Positions 24,417 through 32,796 of a DNA stretch of 58,463 nucleotides are shown here, piece by piece. The notes below the pieces were generated by a model. That model was not told where the DNA came from. It did no database searches and saw only the letters and a program-made list of their open reading frames with translations. Every line of letters starts with the position of its first letter. The first letter of the stretch is position 1. A program made the translations under genes and the position numbers. Location of the stretch: positions 1 to 58,463 of the forward strand of contig JANNSX010000483.1 of assembly GCA_031403155.1 (NCBI GenBank), given 5' to 3'. This DNA comes from JANNSX01 sp031403155. Its GTDB lineage: Bacteria; Pseudomonadota; Alphaproteobacteria; Rhizobiales; Hyphomicrobiaceae.

Positions 24417-26006
24417 AGCCGCCTTGCTGTGCACCCGCTTCGCGTCCTCGATCCAGCGCTGGATCTCCGCCGTCTCCGGTAGCTTGCCGCCGCGCATCAG
24501 GCGCTCGCCCTCGGCCGTCTCGGTGAAGAGGCGGATGGCGACGCGAAGGGACTCGCTATCAGCCGAGGCAAGCGTTGCCAGGTCACGATGCCCACTGCCG
24601 ACGAGAAGTTGCGCCTTGGTGCCGGACAGCTCCGGCAGTGTCATGGCAAGGCGCGCCTGATCCTGCCAATCACGCAGCGTTTGACCGTCGATGTGGCGGG
24701 TGTCGAGCTTTTCGGCGGCAACGTCCGGATCGATGGCGAGGAGATCACCGACCGTCACGATGCCGATCTTGGCGAGCCGCTCGGCGGTCTTGAGGCCGAT
24801 CGAGGGCGCGTCCTCCACGCCATCGCCCGCCTTGAGACGCGGGCGGCGCTGGGGCGTGTTGTCGTGGGCGGCGTCGTAGATGACGGGTGCCGCCGGTTCG
24901 ACGGATAAGAACTTGGCTTGGCCGGCCGATGGCACCGATGAGGCCGGCGCGAGCGCGGCGGCGAGCCGGCTGGCGGGTGCGGCGTGCGCCTTTTTCCGCG
25001 GGGCGGCCTCGACCACCCGCAACCTCGGCGGTGTCGTCGGGGCAGCCGGTGTCTCGCGAATGCGCTCGGCGCGAATGGTCGTGCGCGCGATTTGCGCCTT
25101 GCCTGCCACCTCGACGGCATGCAGATCGCGGATCGTGCGGTCGTCTTCCGAGAGCGTCTTGTCGACCTTACCCGTCGCCTGCAGCTCGTCGTACATGGCT
25201 TCGACCTGGCGCCGGTCGGCGGCATCGGCGAGCTTGTTCAGGAGCCACTTGCGCGGGATGGCCAATGTCGCGAGCAGCGTGTCGAGCGTGAGGGACACTT
25301 CCGGCGGCGCAGCATCCGCTTCGGCGAAGGCGCGGTCGAGCACGAGCGCGAAGCTCGCCGAGGCATAGGTCAACAGCTCGGCCACAGCTGCCCGCGAAAT
25401 CGCATCGAGGCCTTCCGGAGGATCGACGACGCCCTGGTTGAAATCATAGTGCACGAGCAGCGTATGATAGTGTTTGTGCGCGCGCTCAGCACCCCGGCAG
25501 ACGAGATCCTTCAGCCAGTCGGCGCTCTCGGCCGGTTGCAGCATGAGAGGGTCGGAGATCATGCGCCGCTCGGCGCGCAGCGATCCATAGGATTTCGAGA
25601 TGCTCCACTCGACGGCCCGGTGGATGTTGGTCTCGGCTTCGGACTGCCCGGTGTGAAAGGGGTGGATCGGGTCGGTGTAATAATGGCTCAAGACGCCTGC
25701 ACAATAGACGGCCTGCGGCCAGTCGCTCGTCTTGAGCGACGCCACCAGATGCCCGTACCAGCTCTGGGTCTTGGCGATGGCGCCGCCCCTATAGCCGTCC
25801 TCGACATGCAGGACGTGGTTCTTGAAATCCTTGAATTCGTTGTCGGGATCCTTCGAGCCCTTGAGGTAAAGCCCGGCGTGCTTCAGGAACACCCGGCGCC
25901 AGCCTTCGGCCTCGGAGTTGCGAAGTTGCTCCAGCGCATCCATGGCGAGCTTGTGGTGGGTGCCATTGGCATGCGCGGCATAGATCACGCGAAAGAGTAA
26001 GCTCAT
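24414..26006 (-). CDS. Zinc-dependent phospholipase C-like protein with C-terminal DUF4332
   Basis: This 530-residue protein has an N-terminal all-helical domain with H64/H67 (NHVLH), then H108-x3-D112-x5-H118 (SHYYTDPIHPFH) and H129-x3-E133 (IHRAVE). This is close to the metal-ligand spacing of bacterial zinc phospholipase C/S1-P1 nuclease enzymes. A basic alanine- and proline-rich linker (about 330-430) leads to a helix-hairpin-helix DUF4332 domain (DAPSIGLKTAERLAKIGIVT, then VGDLLAIDP). No signal peptide is seen, unusual for this enzyme class. The ATG at 26006 starts MSLLFRVIYAAHANGTHHKL. Its TAG stop is supplied by a repeat. Confidence 0.75.
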   Translation of the reverse strand: MSLLFRVIYAAHANGTHHKLAMDALEQLRNSEAEGWRRVFLKHAGLYLKGSKDPDNEFKDFKNHVLHVEDGYRGGAIAKTQSWYGHLVASLKTSDWPQAVYCAGVLSHYYTDPIHPFHTGQSEAETNIHRAVEWSISKSYGSLRAERRMISDPLMLQPAESADWLKDLVCRGAERAHKHYHTLLVHYDFNQGVVDPPEGLDAISRAAVAELLTYASASFALVLDRAFAEADAAPPEVSLTLDTLLATLAIPRKWLLNKLADAADRRQVEAMYDELQATGKVDKTLSEDDRTIRDLHAVEVAGKAQIARTTIRAERIRETPAAPTTPPRLRVVEAAPRKKAHAAPASRLAAALAPASSVPSAGQAKFLSVEPAAPVIYDAAHDNTPQRRPRLKAGDGVEDAPSIGLKTAERLAKIGIVTVGDLLAIDPDVAAEKLDTRHIDGQTLRDWQDQARLAMTLPELSGTKAQLLVGSGHRDLATLASADSESLRVAIRLFTETAEGERLMRGGKLPETAEIQRWIEDAKRVHSKAA

Positions 26007-26157
26007 CTCAGGTCCCCGCTTCGACGGTCCAATTCTGCGAGGATAAGTGAGTCGCGGAGTTGGGCCTATGATTCGCTGGGCGGCCATGCGGCGGGAGCCT
26101 TGCGGGCCCGGCACAGCCCTTCGATGATGCGCCCGCTCGCCACCGGGAATCGCCAAA

Positions 26158-27390
26158 ATGCTGCCGCGCCAATACATCGATCCGCCGGGCCATTGGAAAC
26201 TCGGCCTCGACGTCGCCAACAACAGCCAGGGCATCCGCTGCACCAAACACATCTTCATCGCCGGGCAAGTCGATATCGATGGCCGGGCGAGGGTCGTCCA
26301 TCCCGATGACATGGGCGCGCAGGTCGAGGCGGCCATGGTCTATGTCCGCCGCGTGCTCGAGGGCGCCAAGGCGGACATGGCCGACCTCGTCAAGCTGACC
26401 GCCTTCTACGTGCCCGACGGGCAGACGGACGAAGCCGGACTGGCGTCGGCGATCGGCGCTGCCATGGGCGAGATCGAGGGGCTCGGACCTGTATTGGCGT
26501 TGGTGCCAGTCCCTGGGCTTGCCTTCCCTGGCATGACCGTCGAGATCGAAGGCTGGGCGATGCGCGGCGCGAACGGCGAGCGGCTGCCGCGCCAAGCCGC
26601 CTGGCGGGCCGATGGTCCGAGGCTGCCCCGTCCCTTCAGCCAGGCCGTCCGCTGCGAGGAAATGATCTTCACGAGCCTGCTCACATCCGTTGGCGAGAAG
26701 GGCGAGATACAGGGACCCGGCAGCGAGGCGGAGCAATGCCGGATTGTCCTGCCGAAGCTCGACGCGCTCCTCGCGCAGCTCGGCGCCGACCTGCAGGACG
26801 TGGTCAAGGCGAACTCCTGGTTCGCCGAGCCCGGCAACCAGGAGGCATGGGCCGAGCCGGCGCTCATTCGCGGGAGTTTCTATCGCGAGCCCGGGCCTGC
26901 TGCGACCGGCATCTCGCTGCCGGCGCTCGGACGCACGGGGCTCGCTTACGCCTGCGACGCGATTGCCATGCGGGCCGTCGATGGGGCGCGCATGCCGCGC
27001 ACGGCGGTGTGGCCGGAGGGGCATTGGGATTGGCCGGTGCATTTGCCTTACCGGCATGGCCTTCGCGTCGGCGACCTCGTCTTCCTCGGCGGGCAGGTGC
27101 CGCTCGCGCTCGACGCCAGCGTGCTTGCCCGGGGCGACATGATCGAGCAAACGAAAATCTCGATGGCCTATATCGGCAAGGTGCTCGCCGAGCTCGGCCT
27201 CGGTTTCAAGCACGTGGTCAAAGTGAACTCCTTCTACAAGGGCGATGTCGGACCCGAGGTGCTGGCGCCCAACGCGGAAACCCGCTTCCGGCATTTCCCG
27301 AAACCCGGTCCGACCTCGACCGGTGTACCGGTGCCCTGGCTCTCCTATGAAGGTATGCTGACCGAGATCGACGTCGTGGCGATGGTGTGA
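26158..27390 (+). CDS. Three-domain RidA (YjgF/YER057c/UK114) fusion protein
   Basis: This 410-residue protein is built of three consecutive RidA-like domains: about residues 20-140, 150-278 and 290-410. Recurring blocks include IFIAGQVDID ... MVYVRRVLEGAKADMADLVK, MIFTSLLTSV ... LDALLAQLGADLQDVVKANS, and LVFLGGQVPL ... MAYIGKVLAELGLGFKHVVK. Each domain ends with a family-typical 'P-G-PxxTGxxVPxL' strand. The arginine that lets RidA hydrolyse 2-aminoacrylate imines is not seen in the corresponding turn of any domain, so a different role is likely. RidA forms trimers, and one chain could supply a whole trimer. It overlaps the downstream SDR gene region. Confidence 0.85.
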   Translation: MLPRQYIDPPGHWKLGLDVANNSQGIRCTKHIFIAGQVDIDGRARVVHPDDMGAQVEAAMVYVRRVLEGAKADMADLVKLTAFYVPDGQTDEAGLASAIGAAMGEIEGLGPVLALVPVPGLAFPGMTVEIEGWAMRGANGERLPRQAAWRADGPRLPRPFSQAVRCEEMIFTSLLTSVGEKGEIQGPGSEAEQCRIVLPKLDALLAQLGADLQDVVKANSWFAEPGNQEAWAEPALIRGSFYREPGPAATGISLPALGRTGLAYACDAIAMRAVDGARMPRTAVWPEGHWDWPVHLPYRHGLRVGDLVFLGGQVPLALDASVLARGDMIEQTKISMAYIGKVLAELGLGFKHVVKVNSFYKGDVGPEVLAPNAETRFRHFPKPGPTSTGVPVPWLSYEGMLTEIDVVAMV

Positions 27391-27401
27391 GGGCAAACAG
27401 G

Positions 27402-28160
27402 GTGGCGGGTTCTCTGGGCGGAAAGCGAGCGCTGGTGACGGGCGGCTCGAGGGGCATCGGCGGGGCGATTGCCCTGGGGCTTGCCCGTGCCGGGGCCGAT
27501 GTCGTCGTCGGGCACTTCAGAGACGGGGCGAAGGCCGAGGCCACGTTAAGTGCCGTAACGGCCCTCGGGCGCCGCGCGCTTGCTGTCGACGCCGATGTCT
27601 CCGTCGAGGCCGACGCGATCCGGCTCGTTGCTTCCGCTGCCGATCATCTGGGTGGCCTCGACATCCTGGTCTCGTGCGCGGGCATCAACAAGCCGACGCC
27701 GCTACTCGAAGCAACTGTGGAAGACTTCGACCGCATCGTCGGCGTCAACCTGCGCGGCACCTTTCTCGCCGGGCGGGAGGTGGCCCGCGTGATGGTCCGT
27801 CAGGGAACCGGCGGGCGCATCATCAACATCGCCTCCGAGCTCGCCTATCTCGGTCGCTCCGGCATCTCGATCTACTGCGCCTCCAAGGGCGGCGTGCTGT
27901 CGCTGACGCGGAGCTGGGCGCGCGAGCTCAGCCCCCACATCCTCGTCAATGCCATCGCGCCCGGCCCGATCGACACCGATCTCCTCGACTGGACGAGCAT
28001 GACCGCTGCCGAGCAGGCCGAGGAGCAGGGCGCCGTGGTGCTCGGCCGCATCGGTCGACCCGAGGAGCTGGCCGGCGTCGCCGTGTTCCTCGCCGGGCCC
28101 GACGCCACCTACGTCACCGGTCAGTGCTACGGCGTCAACGGCGGCGCGGTGATGACGTGA
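27402..28160 (+). CDS. Short-chain dehydrogenase/reductase
   Basis: This 252-residue classical SDR has a TGGSRGIGGAIA nucleotide-binding loop, acidic DADVS, CAGINKP (NNAG position), INIAS with the catalytic Ser region, YCASK catalytic Tyr/Lys, and NAIAPGPIDTDL. The C-terminal AVFLAGPDATYVTGQCYGVNGG block is usual for 3-oxoacyl-reductase-like members. GTG at 27402 has GAGGG at 8 nt; an in-frame GTG at 27387 overlaps the triple-RidA stop. Its TGA overlaps the GTG of the EamA transporter, so the three genes form a coupled operon. Substrate unknown. Confidence 0.88.
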   Translation: MAGSLGGKRALVTGGSRGIGGAIALGLARAGADVVVGHFRDGAKAEATLSAVTALGRRALAVDADVSVEADAIRLVASAADHLGGLDILVSCAGINKPTPLLEATVEDFDRIVGVNLRGTFLAGREVARVMVRQGTGGRIINIASELAYLGRSGISIYCASKGGVLSLTRSWARELSPHILVNAIAPGPIDTDLLDWTSMTAAEQAEEQGAVVLGRIGRPEELAGVAVFLAGPDATYVTGQCYGVNGGAVMT

Positions 28161-29056
28161 CATCAGCGCCCACCGGGCGGGCAGCACCGGATCACTACAG
28201 CCTTGGCATCGTCATGGTGTTGGTCGCGACGCTCGGCTGGTCGCTCGCCGGCCTGTTCGTGCGCCTGATGCCGGACCTGACGGGCTGGCAGATCAATTGC
28301 TGGCGCGGCCTGTTCACGGCGATGTGGATCGTTCTCTATCTGGCCGTCACGCGCCGGGGCGAAATGCTGAGGGGTATCGGTGAGCTGCCGCTGCAGGGCG
28401 TCCTCTTGTCGGCCGGTTTCTTTGCCCTCGGCTCGACGCTCTATGTCACCTCGCTGACGCTGACGAGCACGGCGGTCGCCTCCTGCATCGGCGCGCTGGC
28501 GCCGATCTTCACGGCTATCCTCGGCTGGCTGCTGTTGCGCGAGCGGCCGGGCTGGCTGACGATCCTTGCCGCGCTCGTTGCCCTAGGCGGCGTGGTGGTG
28601 ATTTTCGCCGACGGCCTGGAGACGGGGCGCTGGCTCGGCGCCGCGACGATGGTTCTTGTCGCACTTGCCTTTGCGCTCCAGACCGTGACGCTCAGAAGTT
28701 ATCGCGCTTTCGATATGGTTCCCGCGATCGCGCTCGGTGGCGTCTTAGCCTTCGGCGCGGCGGCGCTGCTGGGCGATGGATTGAATGTCGGAGCGCGCGA
28801 GATCGCGATGCTGGCGCTGATGGCGCTTCTGCAACTCGCCATTCCGCTCATCTTGTTCGTGAAGAGCGCCAAACACGTGCCGGCCGTGACGCTGAGCCTC
28901 ATCGCGCTCCTCGACACGGTGCTCAATCCGCTCATGAGCTGGATCGGCGTCGGCGAGGTGCCGGAGAATGCTGCTTTCATCGGCGGTGGCATCATCATCG
29001 CCGCGGTGCTGCTGAGCATCTCGGGCGGGCGGCGGATCGCGGCCGGCGCGCAGTAG
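28157..29056 (+). CDS. EamA/DMT-family transporter
   Basis: This 299-residue protein has ten predicted membrane helices arranged as two EamA repeats. The first runs about 15-145 (GIVMVLVATLGWSLAGLFVR ... LTSTAVASCIGALAPIFTAI). The second runs about 160-290 (LVALAFALQTVTLRSY ... VTLSLIALLDTVLNPLMSW). The family exports or imports small metabolites such as amino acids. The GTG start overlaps the SDR stop by 4 nt. Its co-transcription with an SDR and a RidA fusion suggests handling of one small metabolite. Confidence 0.88.
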   Translation: MTSAPTGRAAPDHYSLGIVMVLVATLGWSLAGLFVRLMPDLTGWQINCWRGLFTAMWIVLYLAVTRRGEMLRGIGELPLQGVLLSAGFFALGSTLYVTSLTLTSTAVASCIGALAPIFTAILGWLLLRERPGWLTILAALVALGGVVVIFADGLETGRWLGAATMVLVALAFALQTVTLRSYRAFDMVPAIALGGVLAFGAAALLGDGLNVGAREIAMLALMALLQLAIPLILFVKSAKHVPAVTLSLIALLDTVLNPLMSWIGVGEVPENAAFIGGGIIIAAVLLSISGGRRIAAGAQ

Positions 29057-29077
29057 CGACCGGCGTTCAGCCAATTG

Positions 29078-30355
29078 TTATCTGACCGGCGTCAGATCCT
29101 CGCTGGCCTTGCCCTCGGCCCAGGTGCCTTTGAGGGAGCCATCGGCGCCGACCTTGTAGATGGCCGGAGCTTCGCTTCCCCAGTCGATGGTCAGCGTGTC
29201 GCCTTCAAGCGGTCCCGTGCCCGAGTAGATTTGGCCATTGTTGATGTCCCACGCGATCTTGAAGAGGTCACCTTCCTTGGTGATCTCGGCCTTGCCGCGG
29301 TAGGCCGCCCCTGTCGTGTTTACGCCAAGCACATAGTAGGCGCCCTCGATCGACCCGGCGGTGACGGGCTTCTCGGTGCCGTCCATGCCTGTGAGCTTGG
29401 CGAGACGCTTCCTTGCGAGCTTCGTGAAAAACGTGTCCGGGAACTGCTCGACGAAGGCCTGGAGATCGGATGAGTCCTCGGTCTCCTTGATCGCGTTCCA
29501 GGCATCCGCCGCCTCGCTCGAGGTACCGGTCGCAATCGTCGCCGTCGTGCCGTCCTCGCTCTCGGTGGTGACGACAGCCTTGCCGTCGTTGAGGTAGAGC
29601 TCGATGGTCAGCTTCGACAAACGCTCCGGCCTCTGCCGGTCGCTCGTCTGCTCGCGCACGTCGGCGGTCACGCGCTTCAGCATGACCTCGACATCGATGC
29701 CAGGTGTCGCCACATGCTTCAGGAACGCCGTCGTGAAGGGGCTGTTCTCGCCGGTGCCGTCCTCGGCGACGTTGCCTGGCTCGGCCGAATAAACAAGCAG
29801 CGTGTCGGCGCCGCTCGATGGGATGCGCGCGAGACCCCGGCCGACGGCGGCGGACCGATTGGAGGAGGTGAGCACCTTGCGAAGCCCGTCGGCCCAGGGG
29901 TTATTGCGGCAGGAATCGAGGAAGACCAAGCTCGCCTTTGCCTTCCGCTCCATCTCGTTGACGATATCGATGGCGTCGATCGCCTCGCGCTTGACGGAGA
30001 ACTCGTTGGCAAGCTCTGCATCGACCGGGATCAGATAGTTGCGCTCCTCATATTGGATGGCGTGGCCCGCGTAGTAGAAAAGCGCCACATCCGCCGATTT
30101 GAGCTTCTCGGCGAAGTCGACCACCTTGAAGGAGAAGTCGCGCCCCGTCAGGTCGTAGCCGACGAGGACGTCGAAACCGAGCTTCTTGAGCGTATCGGCG
30201 ACCGACTTGGCGTCGTTGGCCGGGTTCCTGAGGGCACCGGCGTGGGCATAGGTGGAATTTCCGACCACCAGGGCCACGCGTTTCTCGGCGACGGCTGGCG
30301 CGGACGAGAGTGCCGACACGAGCAGCAGTAGGACAAATGTCAGCCGTGCAGCCAT
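29078..30355 (-). CDS. Exported caspase-like (peptidase C14) protein
   Basis: This 425-residue protein has a signal peptide (residues 1-24, ending VAEKR). A caspase-like p20 domain follows (KRVALVVGNSTYAHAGALRN) with the catalytic dyad H98 in YYAGHAIQ and C149 in LDSCRNNP. About 260 further residues include a helical segment (DAWNAIKETEDSSDLQAFVE) and a C-terminal beta domain (EGAYYVLGVNTTGAAYRGKA, YSGTGPLEGDTLTIDWGSEA). Bacterial C14 proteins of this type cleave after basic residues or act in stress and death pathways; the substrate here is unknown. TTGGAGGTC precedes the ATG. It converges with the EamA gene 21 nt away. Confidence 0.88.
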   Translation of the reverse strand: MAARLTFVLLLLVSALSSAPAVAEKRVALVVGNSTYAHAGALRNPANDAKSVADTLKKLGFDVLVGYDLTGRDFSFKVVDFAEKLKSADVALFYYAGHAIQYEERNYLIPVDAELANEFSVKREAIDAIDIVNEMERKAKASLVFLDSCRNNPWADGLRKVLTSSNRSAAVGRGLARIPSSGADTLLVYSAEPGNVAEDGTGENSPFTTAFLKHVATPGIDVEVMLKRVTADVREQTSDRQRPERLSKLTIELYLNDGKAVVTTESEDGTTATIATGTSSEAADAWNAIKETEDSSDLQAFVEQFPDTFFTKLARKRLAKLTGMDGTEKPVTAGSIEGAYYVLGVNTTGAAYRGKAEITKEGDLFKIAWDINNGQIYSGTGPLEGDTLTIDWGSEAPAIYKVGADGSLKGTWAEGKASEDLTPVR

Positions 30356-30383
30356 TTCGACCTCCAAGTTTCCGGAGTCCGCC

Positions 30384-30550
30384 CTCGTGTGGCGTCGCGC
30401 CATAGTTGACCAGTCGCGCTGCACGGCCGGAGTCAACTATGGCGCGATGAACGCCACACGAAGCCCATGATATTGCTAGTGGCCCTCATGTCGCGCCAAA
30501 ATCGGACGGACGCCCGGCGAGCATTCGATTTTGGCGCGACGGGCCACTAG
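30384..30550. repeat. 167-bp mirrored double-hairpin element, copy 2
   Basis: It has the same length and layout as 24150-24316. Hairpin 1 has outer arms CTCGTGTGGCGT/ACGCCACACGA, an ATGA bulge and inner CGCGCCATAGTTGAC/GTCAACTATGGCGCG. Hairpin 2 has outer arms CTAGTGGCCC/GGGCCACTAG, a TCAT bulge and inner GTCGCGCCAAAATCG/CGATTTTGGCGCGAC. Three stem pairs differ from copy 1, and both partners change. Both 21-nt loops differ widely. It lies between two divergent genes, in the 318-nt gap before the sugar dehydratase. Confidence 0.9.
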
Positions 30551-30673
30551 ACTGCAGAACTGACAACGCGACATCTTGGCCATACGATGGCTGCGCCGAC
30601 GCCCCTAGTCGACCTTGCACCCAGGAGAATGAGCAGCAATAAAGCGAGAAGAGGTCGGCAACGGCGGGCTCAA

Positions 30674-31618
30674 ATGCGCAAACTCGACATCGTCATCGTC
30701 ACCGGCGGCCTCGGCTTCATCGGCAAGCATTTCGTGCGCCGCTGCCTCGCCATGGGCTGCTTCGTCAAGAACATCGACAAGGTGAGCTATGCCGCCGATC
30801 TCAAGGCCAAGGCGGAGTTCGAGGCGCATCCGAACTATCGCCTGTTCAACACCGACGTGGCGACCGTCGACTACTTGCCCGAATGCGACCTGCTGGTGAA
30901 TTTCGCCGCCGAGAGCCATGTCGACAACGCTATCACCAGCAACCGGCGCTTCGTCGAGACGAATGTCCTCGGCACCCAGAATCTTCTCGAGCTCATCCGC
31001 CAGAAGCATCCCCACGAGCGGCCGCTGTTCGTCCATATCAGCACGGATGAGGTCTACGGCGACATCAGGGACGGCAAGCACGCGGAAACTGATCGGCTCG
31101 TCCCCTCCAATCCCTATTCGGCGACGAAGGCCGCCGCCGATATGCTGATCGTCAGTTGGGGACGGACCTATGGGATGCCCTGGATCATCGTGCGGCCGAC
31201 CAATAACTATGGCGAGCATCAGTACCCCGAGAAACTCATCCCCAAGAGCGTGGCGCGGATGAAGCGCGGATTGCCCGCGACCATGCATGGTGACGGCAGC
31301 TATGTGCGCTCCTGGCTGCATGCCGAGGACACGGTCGATGCGCTGCTCGCCATCGTCGAGAAGGGCGAGCGGAACGGCATCTACAATGCCGGCAGCAACG
31401 TCGAGATCAAGAACATCGAAGTGCTGCGCGCGATCGCCAAATGCGTGGGCGTGCCGGAGGAGAAGGCTTGGACCGCCGCTCTCGACAGGTCGGGTCAGGA
31501 CGTGCGCTACAGCCTCGACGATGCGCGGCTCAGGGCCTTGGGCTGGGCCCCCCGGCGCCAGTTCCACGAGGAGCTGCCCAAGATCGTCGAGACGACCGAC
31601 GTGACGCGGTTCTCGTGA
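30674..31618 (+). CDS. NAD-dependent nucleotide-sugar epimerase/4,6-dehydratase
   Basis: This 314-residue extended SDR of the RmlB/GalE group has VTGGLGFIGKHF (Rossmann loop), NIDKVSYAAD, NFAAESHVDNAI, STDEVYGDI (Thr/Asp/Glu of dehydratases) and YSATK (catalytic Tyr/Lys). RPTNNYGEHQYPEKLIP and SWLHAEDTVDAL follow. The TDE triplet favours 4,6-dehydratase chemistry on an NDP-hexose, giving a 4-keto sugar for the aminotransferase encoded 20 nt downstream. It is first of the glycan cluster. An in-frame ATG at 30629 exists, but family homology starts at 30674. Confidence 0.88.
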   Translation: MRKLDIVIVTGGLGFIGKHFVRRCLAMGCFVKNIDKVSYAADLKAKAEFEAHPNYRLFNTDVATVDYLPECDLLVNFAAESHVDNAITSNRRFVETNVLGTQNLLELIRQKHPHERPLFVHISTDEVYGDIRDGKHAETDRLVPSNPYSATKAAADMLIVSWGRTYGMPWIIVRPTNNYGEHQYPEKLIPKSVARMKRGLPATMHGDGSYVRSWLHAEDTVDALLAIVEKGERNGIYNAGSNVEIKNIEVLRAIAKCVGVPEEKAWTAALDRSGQDVRYSLDDARLRALGWAPRRQFHEELPKIVETTDVTRFS

Positions 31619-31637
31619 GCTGCTGAAGGGACCGCCC

Positions 31638-32792
31638 ATGAAGGTCGATTTCTACAGGCACGCACTTTCGGCGGAGGACGCCGGCGAGGTCGCCAAGGTG
31701 CTGGCCTCGCCGTTTCTGACGACCGGGAAAGTGTCGGCTCGAGTCGAGGATCAGCTCGAGGCCTATTTCGGCACGCGCCATGCGGTGCTCGTCAACAGCT
31801 GGACGAACGGGGCGCTGGCGGTGCTGATGGCCATGGGCGTCGGGCCGGGCGATGAGGTCATCGTGCCGGCCATGACCTTCATCGCATCGGCCAACATCGT
31901 CGAGCTGCTGGGTGCGACGACCGTGCTCGTCGATGTCGATCCCGCGACGCTGCTCGTTACGCCAGAGGCAGTGGCGCGCGCGATCACGGCGCGGACCAAG
32001 GCGGTCATTCCGGTGCATCTCTACGGACTGATGGCCGATATCCGCGCCATGCGGCAGGCGATCGACGCCGAGGCGCGCCCGGGCCAGCGGATTTTCATCC
32101 TGGAGGATTGCGCCCACTGCTTCGAAGGCCAACTCAATGGCGAGCGGCCCGGCCGGCATTCGGACGCCGCGGCGTTCTCATTCTACGCCACCAAGAACGT
32201 GACGTGCGGGGAGGGCGGCGCCGTCGTGCTCAATGACGACGAGTTGCACGCCCGGCTCCGCGAGACGCGGACGCACGGCATGTCGGCCATGGCGATCAAG
32301 CGCTTCGAGGGCGGACGCTACAACCATTGGGACATGGCGCGCCTCGGCACCAAGGCCAATCTGCCGGACCTGCTGGCGGCCCTGTTGCCGCGCCAGATCG
32401 AGACCATCGATGCGCGGCTGCCGGGGCGGCAGCGCGTCGCCGACCGCTATCTGCAAGCGCTTTCGGGCAACGTGTTCCGGTTGCAGGCGCCGGTCGCAGG
32501 CGCCCTCCACGCCGAGCACCTGCTTGCGATCGGCGTGCCCGGCGGCAAGCGCGACGTGGCGATCGCCGTGCTCAACGAGGCGGGCATCTCCGTCACCGTC
32601 AACTATCGGGCGTTGCCGGAGATGAGCTATTACCGTGCCAAGTATCCGGCAGCCGTTGCCGCGTGTCCTGTGGCCATGCAATGGGGCGCCGAGACGCTCA
32701 GCCTTCCGCTCTATCCCGAACTGCCCGAGGCCGAGCAGGACTGGGTCATCGAGACCCTGCGCGACAAGGTCGTGCCACTGCTCAAAACCTGA
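31638..32792 (+). CDS. DegT/DnrJ/EryC1/StrS-family sugar aminotransferase
   Basis: This 384-residue PLP enzyme begins at the ATG 31638 and includes FLTTGKVSARVEDQLEAYFG, TNGALAVLMAMGVGPGDEVI and VPVHLYG-type strands. The Schiff-base lysine is K186 in FYATKNVTCGEGGAV. Members transfer an amino group to a keto sugar nucleotide. With the upstream dehydratase it would make a 4-amino-4,6-dideoxy sugar (or a 3-amino isomer). Spacing of 19 nt indicates one transcript. The C-terminus meets the WbqC stop convergently within a few bases. Confidence 0.9.
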   Translation: MKVDFYRHALSAEDAGEVAKVLASPFLTTGKVSARVEDQLEAYFGTRHAVLVNSWTNGALAVLMAMGVGPGDEVIVPAMTFIASANIVELLGATTVLVDVDPATLLVTPEAVARAITARTKAVIPVHLYGLMADIRAMRQAIDAEARPGQRIFILEDCAHCFEGQLNGERPGRHSDAAAFSFYATKNVTCGEGGAVVLNDDELHARLRETRTHGMSAMAIKRFEGGRYNHWDMARLGTKANLPDLLAALLPRQIETIDARLPGRQRVADRYLQALSGNVFRLQAPVAGALHAEHLLAIGVPGGKRDVAIAVLNEAGISVTVNYRALPEMSYYRAKYPAAVAACPVAMQWGAETLSLPLYPELPEAEQDWVIETLRDKVVPLLKT

Positions 32793-32796
32793 CTGC

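Noticed and set aside
24126..24420. Palindromes after hipA read as a Rho-independent terminator
   Set aside because: The stems recur at unrelated sites, including between divergent genes, and lack U-tracts. They are better explained as dispersed elements, though they could incidentally affect transcript ends.
27674..28156. Upstream extension of the EamA frame inside the SDR gene
   Set aside because: The sequence is arginine-rich out-of-frame SDR coding; a GTG overlapping the SDR stop gives a normal transporter start.
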